From Anaerolineae bacterium (GTDB lineage: Bacteria; Chloroflexota; Anaerolineae; DUEN01), in contig JAGHDS010000157.1 in the NCBI GenBank assembly GCA_021159845.1, positions 1-5,894 of the forward strand: DNA of 5,894 nucleotides, read 5' to 3'. This document shows, one piece after another, positions 1 through 3,925 of the stretch. Below the pieces are notes generated by a model, which searched no databases, was not told the origin of the DNA, and worked only from the letters and a program-made list of their open reading frames with translations. The number at the start of each line of letters is the position of its first letter. The stretch's first letter is position 1. Made by a program: the position numbers and the translations under genes.

Positions 1-1229
1 CAATACTCGCGCGCCCACTGGTCACCCACATTATCGCCCCGGGATTCACGCCGGAACAACAGGCGCTTACTGCCACGCTCATGCGCTGGATGCTGATCTC
101 CACGGTGGTCTTTGGCATCAGCGGCATCTTCATGGGGATCCTGAACGCCTGCCAGCACTTCCTGCTCCCCGCCCTGGCCCCTGTCATTTATAACCTCTCG
201 ATCATCGCCGGCGCGTGGTTCCTGGCACCCCGTTGGGGGGTGCGCGGGCTGGTCATGGGCGTGGTCGCTGGCGCCTTTGGGCATCTACTGGTCCAGGTTC
301 CGGGGATCTGGCGACAGGGAGCTCGCTATGTCCCGACGCTGGGCCTCCACGATCCCTCCGTCCGAGAAGTCGGGCGACTGATGGCCCCGCGGGTGCTGGG
401 ATTGGCGGCCGTCCAGGTCAACTTCCTCGTCAACATCATGCTGGCCTCCAGCCTGCCGCCCGGGAGTCTGGCCGCGTTGAACTACGGCTGGCTACTCATG
501 CTGCTTCCACAGGGCATCATCGCTCAGGCGGTGGCGACCGCAGCCTTTCCCACCTTCGCCGCGCTGGTTGCTCGCGATGCTCAGGACGAGATGCGCTCAA
601 CGCTGAGCGCGACGCTGAGAGCTGTGCTCACACTAACCATCCCCGCCAGCGTAGGGTTGATCATACTGCGCGTGCCGCTGATCCGCCTGCTCTTCGAGCG
701 CGGCGCGTTCGACGAGCACTCCACAATGGCCGTCGCCGAGGCGCTGGCTTTCTTCGCCGCCGGGCTGGTGGCTCATAGCGTCGTGGAAATCGTCAGCCGG
801 GCCTTTTACGCCCTACACGATACGTGGACCCCCGTGCGGGTTGGCCTGATCGCGATGGCCCTCAACGTGTTCCTCAGCCTGACCCTGGTGGCCCCGCTGG
901 CCCACGGAGGGCTGGCACTGGCCAACACGCTGGCGACCACTGTCGAGATGTCAACGTTGCTCTGGCTGATCTGGCGTCGGCTAAGTCGGCCCGATGCCCG
1001 GCCTCTAGTCCAAACGGCTATCCGAGCCGGCATGGCCGCTGCGCTGATGGGGGCCACGGTATGGTGGTGGCAACGCGGCTGGGGAGACGGTCCTGCCTGG
1101 TGGACCGGCACATCCGGCATCGTACTGGGAGCGGCCGTTTACGCAGTCACGCTCTTGATGATCTCCCGCGAGGAGGCCCTGGCTCTATGGCAACTCGTGC
1201 GTAACCGGCCAAGCGGCGGAGGCGCGTAG
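1..1229 (+). CDS. murJ: Lipid II flippase MurJ (MviN family), 5'-truncated by the window edge
   Basis: MurJ moves lipid II, the undecaprenyl-linked peptidoglycan precursor, across the cytoplasmic membrane. The reading frame is open from base 3, giving 408 visible residues and a TAG stop. Family members are about 510-530 aa, so roughly the first 110 residues (about three membrane helices) are missing. The ATG at base 81 is internal: the codons before it read as the conserved MurJ segment with IIAPGFTPEQQ. Further family marks are a Gly/Ala-rich run of hydrophobic helices throughout, LFERGAFD at visible residue 230, and a following RAFYALHDTWTPV segment typical of the MOP/MviN fold. The C-terminus ends in a short polar Gly-rich tail. 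The helix 8 region reads NYGWLLMLLP, where E. coli MurJ has a charged Asp-Arg...Glu pattern (see findings). It converges with the next gene with only 2 bp between stops. The family assignment is firm; the export substrate is inferred from the family. Confidence 0.95.
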   Translation, partial: ILARPLVTHIIAPGFTPEQQALTATLMRWMLISTVVFGISGIFMGILNACQHFLLPALAPVIYNLSIIAGAWFLAPRWGVRGLVMGVVAGAFGHLLVQVPGIWRQGARYVPTLGLHDPSVREVGRLMAPRVLGLAAVQVNFLVNIMLASSLPPGSLAALNYGWLLMLLPQGIIAQAVATAAFPTFAALVARDAQDEMRSTLSATLRAVLTLTIPASVGLIILRVPLIRLLFERGAFDEHSTMAVAEALAFFAAGLVAHSVVEIVSRAFYALHDTWTPVRVGLIAMALNVFLSLTLVAPLAHGGLALANTLATTVEMSTLLWLIWRRLSRPDARPLVQTAIRAGMAAALMGATVWWWQRGWGDGPAWWTGTSGIVLGAAVYAVTLLMISREEALALWQLVRNRPSGGGA

Positions 1230-1231
1230 GG

Positions 1232-1963
1232 TCATCTCACCGCCCGGCTCAGATGGGCCATAAAGAGACCTGCCCCAGTGGCCATGAGGAAGGATACCAG
1301 GCTACGCACACCGTAAGCTAACGGCGGCGTGGAGTCCGAGGCGTGCCAGATACCCCAGTACAATCGAGGGACGAACACAATGGGGTACACCCAAGGGTAT
1401 GGGGTGAGCAAAAGGAGCAACGCAAACAGCCGCTCCGTGGCACCAGCCAGGCGATCAGCCGGCCGGATAGCAGCCGGAGGCGGCATGTGGAACAACCAAT
1501 TGAAGGTGCGCAAGACGGCCATCTCCAACACAGCCGTAGTCCAGATCAGGCAGATAACAACGGTTACAAAGGCCGGCCACAGCACCTCGGTCGTCTCCGG
1601 GCATCTGAGAAAATGCCACACCTCCGCGGGGGTCTCGTGAGCGCCCAGCCACGCGATCGCCACGATCGTGAGCAGATGCAGTCCCTGATCGAACAAGAGA
1701 TAGGGCAGGGCAAACTCCGCCGGCATATCCTTCAGATGGAACGTGCGTAGCTGATCGATCCCCAGGTGAATGCCCCCCAACACGAGCGCCCAGGCCCACC
1801 AATAGGGGAATAAGCCAGCGATGAGCAGGCCGCTGACCAGCGTCACGATGGCCGCGTGAATGAGCAGGCCGGGCCAACCCTCCGCCTTGTAGCGGGCGAT
1901 CTGCCCCGTCTGTAGGGTATAATCGCCAATCATGTGGGCCAGTAACAACCGAAGAGTGATCAT
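1232..1963 (-). CDS. DUF3307-type polytopic membrane protein of unknown function
   Basis: From the ATG at 1963 the protein is 243 aa. The N-terminal segment carries the pattern typical of DUF3307 proteins, LLLAHMIGDYTLQ (His10, Asp14, Gln18), then a second helix with His36, a HLGIDQLRTFHLKD stretch (residues 66-79) and LFDQGLHLL (90-98). About six or seven hydrophobic segments are visible (near 1-18, 32-52, 54-70, 86-107, 128-150, 178-199 and 216-236). The conserved His/Asp residues near membrane edges could bind metal, but no function is known and I do not assign one. A TTG at 2014 would add 17 residues and start 3 bp after the glycosylase stop. It has a purine-rich AGGCGGAGA upstream, at a long spacing of 12-13 nt. 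The ATG has no clear Shine-Dalgarno but fits where the family's homology begins. The start is thus uncertain. It is probably co-transcribed with, and translationally coupled to, the upstream glycosylase gene. Confidence 0.8.
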   Translation of the reverse strand: MITLRLLLAHMIGDYTLQTGQIARYKAEGWPGLLIHAAIVTLVSGLLIAGLFPYWWAWALVLGGIHLGIDQLRTFHLKDMPAEFALPYLLFDQGLHLLTIVAIAWLGAHETPAEVWHFLRCPETTEVLWPAFVTVVICLIWTTAVLEMAVLRTFNWLFHMPPPAAIRPADRLAGATERLFALLLLLTPYPWVYPIVFVPRLYWGIWHASDSTPPLAYGVRSLVSFLMATGAGLFMAHLSRAVR

Positions 1964-2017
1964 CGCTATACCGCTGTACGGGAGACACGGGGGAAGCGCC
2001 AACGCCGACTGCAAGGA

Positions 2018-2710
2018 TCAACGAGTTCTCCGCCTATCCTTCATGCGAGAGACAAAGGGATTGCCCCGTATGAAGAAACGCCACGGCCGGGTGAGTGCCA
2101 GCTCATCTCCCCTCACCCCGATCCTGGGCGAGGTCGCGATCTGCCCATCGGATACCACTTCCCCTTCCTCGATGAACAATCGGGCTTCTGGAACGAGTGC
2201 AACGCCGTTAAACAAACGGTCGATCTGTAGCGCCTGGCACAGCTTCGCCGGCCCGTTCGTCAACTCCTCATCCCGCCGCCCCGGCCGGCCAAGCCGCATA
2301 ACCTCAATCCCCTCGACAGGCTCAATAGCCCGGATGAGCACGGCTGCCGGGATTCCCAACGGCTCAGTGACCACATTGAGGCAGTAGTGCATCCCATATG
2401 TGAAATATACGTAAGCATGTCCCGGAGGCCCGAACATCACTGCGTTGCGAGGCGTCCTACCGCGCGCCGCATGAGATGCCAGGTCATCCGTTCCCCGATA
2501 GGCCTCCACCTCTACGATGCGCCCAACCACCCGAGCGCCATCCACGATCCGGACCAGACGCTGTCCCAGGAGCTCCCGGGCGACGATCAACGTATCGCGC
2601 TCGTAAAACGAAGGAGGTAGAACCGAACGATCGCGTCTAGTCATCTCATCACACATCGGTGTGAGAACACCATCCCACACTGAACGCTCATATATTTGAG
2701 AGTGCCTCAT
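2018..2710 (-). CDS. mpg: 3-methyladenine DNA glycosylase, AAG/MPG family
   Basis: This monofunctional glycosylase removes alkylated or deaminated purines (3-methyladenine, hypoxanthine and similar) to start base-excision repair in the cytoplasm. Numbered from the ATG at 2710 (230 aa), the catalytic segment IVEVEAY contains Glu69, matching human AAG Glu125, with Tyr71 (Y127) and His80 (H136). The segment AYVYFTYGMHYCLNV supplies Tyr100, Tyr102, the base-flipping intercalator Tyr105 (Y162) and Asn112 (N169). LIRAIEP gives Arg127 (R182). NGPAKLCQAL and the C-terminal RFFIRGNPFVS are also family hallmarks, so all expected active-site residues are present. ATG 2710 is preferred because AGAGGG lies 11 nt upstream. 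GTG 2722 overlaps that site. ATG 2644 would give 208 aa, closer to the usual size, and cannot be excluded, since homology begins only at about residue 29 (LPPSFYERDTL). It is the first gene of a likely two-gene leftward operon. Confidence 0.95.
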   Translation of the reverse strand: MRHSQIYERSVWDGVLTPMCDEMTRRDRSVLPPSFYERDTLIVARELLGQRLVRIVDGARVVGRIVEVEAYRGTDDLASHAARGRTPRNAVMFGPPGHAYVYFTYGMHYCLNVVTEPLGIPAAVLIRAIEPVEGIEVMRLGRPGRRDEELTNGPAKLCQALQIDRLFNGVALVPEARLFIEEGEVVSDGQIATSPRIGVRGDELALTRPWRFFIRGNPFVSRMKDRRRTR

Positions 2711-2721
2711 TCCACACAGCA

Positions 2722-2727
2722 CCCTCT
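2722..2727 (-). promoter_or_regulatory. Shine-Dalgarno site supporting the glycosylase start at 2710
   Basis: The minus strand reads AGAGGG here, 11 nt before ATG 2710. Neither downstream ATG (2656, 2644) has a better purine-rich site at a normal distance, so this tips the start choice toward 2710. Confidence 0.45.
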
Positions 2728-2732
2728 GGCAC

Positions 2733-2762
2733 AGTCTAGCATAATGTTGAGATAGAAGACAA
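2733..2762 (-). promoter_or_regulatory. Weak candidate sigma70-type promoter for the glycosylase operon
   Basis: On the minus strand TTGTCT (2757-2762) and TAGACT (2733-2738) are 18 bp apart, each matching consensus at 4 of 6 positions. The position just upstream of the glycosylase start and the AT-rich setting fit. The overlapping TATGCT is an alternative -10. This is a guess from sequence only. Confidence 0.25.
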
Positions 2763-2786
2763 TAGCCTTTTAGCCTAAATGCCTAT
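2763..2786. repeat. Three tandem 8-bp imperfect repeats in the divergent control region
   Basis: The bases read TAGCCTTT, TAGCCTAA, ATGCCTAT without gaps. GCCT recurs at exactly 8-bp steps (2765, 2773, 2781). The array lies directly upstream of the candidate leftward promoter and about 160 bp before the rightward promoter. It could be a protein-binding array; no known operator is recognised. Confidence 0.4.
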
Positions 2787-2920
2787 TTTATGAAAAAACT
2801 GTCATCCGGGGTACGTGCTTCTTTCACATTCCCTTCATTAACATACGCGAGGATGATAGTGGTACATATGATCTGCTGCCAGCGTCCAATATGACGGAAA
2901 GGAAAAGGTGTCACGATTGT

Positions 2921-2949
2921 TTGCCGACCGCTTCGCGGGGTGGTATAAT
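2921..2949 (+). promoter_or_regulatory. Strong extended -10 promoter for the response regulator
   Basis: The -35 box TTGCCG (2921-2926, 4 of 6) is followed by a 17-bp spacer and a perfect TATAAT (2944-2949). TGG directly before it gives the extended -10 motif TGnTATAAT. Transcription would begin near 2956, leaving a leader of about 52 nt before the ATG at 3008. This position excludes the in-frame ATGs at 2891 and 2948 as starts for transcripts made here. Confidence 0.75.
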
Positions 2950-2988
2950 GCCAAACGACCAGAGGCCTATCACGGCGCGATTACCCAC

Positions 2989-2994
2989 GGAGGG
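2989..2994 (+). promoter_or_regulatory. Shine-Dalgarno site for the response regulator
   Basis: GGAGGG lies 13 nt before ATG 3008. The spacing is somewhat long, but there is no other start codon in frame between the two, and the site supports 3008 over the upstream ATGs. Confidence 0.6.
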
Positions 2995-3007
2995 CACGAC
3001 GCGATCT

Positions 3008-3694
3008 ATGCGGGTGTTGGTCGTCGACGATGATCCACCCAGCGTGAAGATGATCTCCTTTCTTCTACGCGAGGAGGGGTACGATGTCGTGACGGCCGGC
3101 AATGGGCCAGAGGCGCTGCGATTGGTAGACGAAGCGGCCCCTGATCTGGTCATCCTCGACGTGATGATGCCCCACATGGATGGGTTGGAGGTATGCCAGC
3201 GCATCCGACGTCACACGGATATCCCGATCATCTTCCTATCCGCCAAAGGGGAAACTGCCGATCGGGTCGCAGGGCTGGAACTAGGAGCCGACGATTATCT
3301 ACCCAAGCCCTTTGAACCCACAGAGTTGCTCGCTCGTGTACGCGCCGTCATGCGGCGCGTGGAGCGAGGCACCTTCGGCGAGCCGAAGACACTCCTGCAG
3401 GTGGACGATTTCCGCCTCGACCCGGTCAACAATCGCGTGGCGTTGCCCGATGGCCGCGAGGTGGAGCTGACGCCCATCGAATTTCGCCTGCTGTACACGC
3501 TGGCCCGCAACGCGGGGCGCATCCTCAGCCACGAGCAACTCCTGAACCATGTATGGGGCTACACCTACGAAGGCTACGCGAACCAAGTAGCCGTCTACAT
3601 CCGTCGGCTGCGCACGAAAATCGAACCAGATCCTGATCACCCGCGCTATCTGATCACAGCGCGCGGCGTGGGGTACAAATTCGAAGTGGATTGA
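3008..3694 (+). CDS. OmpR/PhoB-family two-component response regulator
   Basis: This cytoplasmic DNA-binding regulator of 228 aa is the usual length for the family. The receiver domain covers about residues 1-117. It has acidic Asp7 and Asp8, phosphoacceptor Asp51 in VILDVMMPHMDG, Ser78 as the switch Ser/Thr, Tyr97 as the switch aromatic, and Lys100 in the conserved KPF. A short linker leads to a winged-helix DNA-binding domain (about 130-228) with ELTPIEFRLL, the recognition-helix segment VAVYIRRLRTKI (194-205) and the final RGVGYKF wing (219-225). All phosphorylation residues are intact. The in-frame ATG at 2891 would add 39 non-conserved residues and lies upstream of the promoter, so 3008 is chosen. 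No kinase gene is present in the window; the next gene downstream may encode the sensor. Regulon and signal are unknown. The general resemblance is to PhoB, PhoP, WalR and RpaB types, without a basis for choosing one. Confidence 0.96.
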   Translation: MRVLVVDDDPPSVKMISFLLREEGYDVVTAGNGPEALRLVDEAAPDLVILDVMMPHMDGLEVCQRIRRHTDIPIIFLSAKGETADRVAGLELGADDYLPKPFEPTELLARVRAVMRRVERGTFGEPKTLLQVDDFRLDPVNNRVALPDGREVELTPIEFRLLYTLARNAGRILSHEQLLNHVWGYTYEGYANQVAVYIRRLRTKIEPDPDHPRYLITARGVGYKFEVD

Positions 3695-3735
3695 CACCGC
3701 GTTTGGCGATAGGGTAGTGCGTATGACAGGCGGAC

Positions 3736-3763
3736 CAGGGGGGCTCCACGATGAGTCCCCCTG
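3736..3763 (+). terminator. 11-bp hairpin between regulator and repeat-protein gene (terminator-like or attenuator)
   Basis: CAGGGGGGCTC (3736-3746) pairs with GAGTCCCCCTG (3753-3763), with one G-U wobble and a 6-nt loop CACGAT. No T-run follows, so classical intrinsic termination is doubtful. It sits 41 bp after the regulator's stop and 9 nt before the next gene's Shine-Dalgarno. It may be a partial terminator, an mRNA-stability element or part of a translational switch (see findings). Confidence 0.55.
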
Positions 3764-3772
3764 CATCGCGTT

Positions 3773-3778
3773 AGGGGA
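3773..3778 (+). promoter_or_regulatory. Shine-Dalgarno site of the Ig-repeat protein
   Basis: AGGGGA ends 9 nt before ATG 3788, an ideal distance. It favours this start over the in-frame ATG at 3812. It is complementary to TCCCC in the 3' arm of the preceding hairpin. Confidence 0.7.
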
Positions 3779-3787
3779 TCAACACGC

Positions 3788-3925
3788 ATGTCAAGGATAA
3801 CGAACTGGAAAATGCACACGCTACGGTTGACCATAACACGACCCTTACCTCGCTGGCTCATGATGCTCTTGACCACAGCAGCCTTAATAGCCGGCCTGGG
3901 GTGGCTGGCCAGCCAGGCCCAGGCG
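3788..3925 (+). other. Signal peptide or signal anchor of the Ig-repeat protein
   Basis: The first 46 residues show a basic n-region with several Arg and one Lys, a hydrophobic core starting at WLMMLLTTAALIAG, and a c-region ending AQA before Gln47-Asp48-Asp49. The n-region is long (about 22 residues), and in a membrane sensor the segment could remain as an uncleaved anchor. There is no lipobox cysteine and no LPXTG motif in the visible part. Confidence 0.8.

Larger units (their letters stand above)
2711..2920. other. Intergenic divergent control region, no gene seen
   Basis: This AT-rich stretch separates the leftward glycosylase operon from the rightward response regulator. Apart from the 8-bp repeats and the weak leftward promoter it holds a pair TTCACA (2823) and TTCATT (2834) spaced 11 bp, and an overlapping TTAACA (2838). 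No credible coding frame, RNA gene or terminator is visible. Confidence 0.6.

Noticed and set aside
215..778. Second-frame open reading frame inside murJ
   Set aside because: An Arg/Gly-rich frame typical of GC-rich shadow ORFs; the murJ frame is unmistakable.
1343..1750. Rightward open frames opposite the DUF3307 gene
   Set aside because: The proteins are polar, low in structure and unlike any family, while the minus strand shows a clear membrane protein with conserved motifs. They are shadows.
2800..2807. CTGTCAT resembling a Pho-box half site (around 2799-2805)
   Set aside because: Only one copy is present; a Pho box needs a second repeat at 11 bp and the following bases do not match.
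3691..3720. Perfect TTGACA -35 box overlapping the regulator's stop codon
   Set aside because: The best -10 at normal spacing is TAGTGC (18 bp), which matches poorly. The hexamer partly follows from the GAT-TGA-CA stop context. A private promoter for the repeat gene is possible but not supported.
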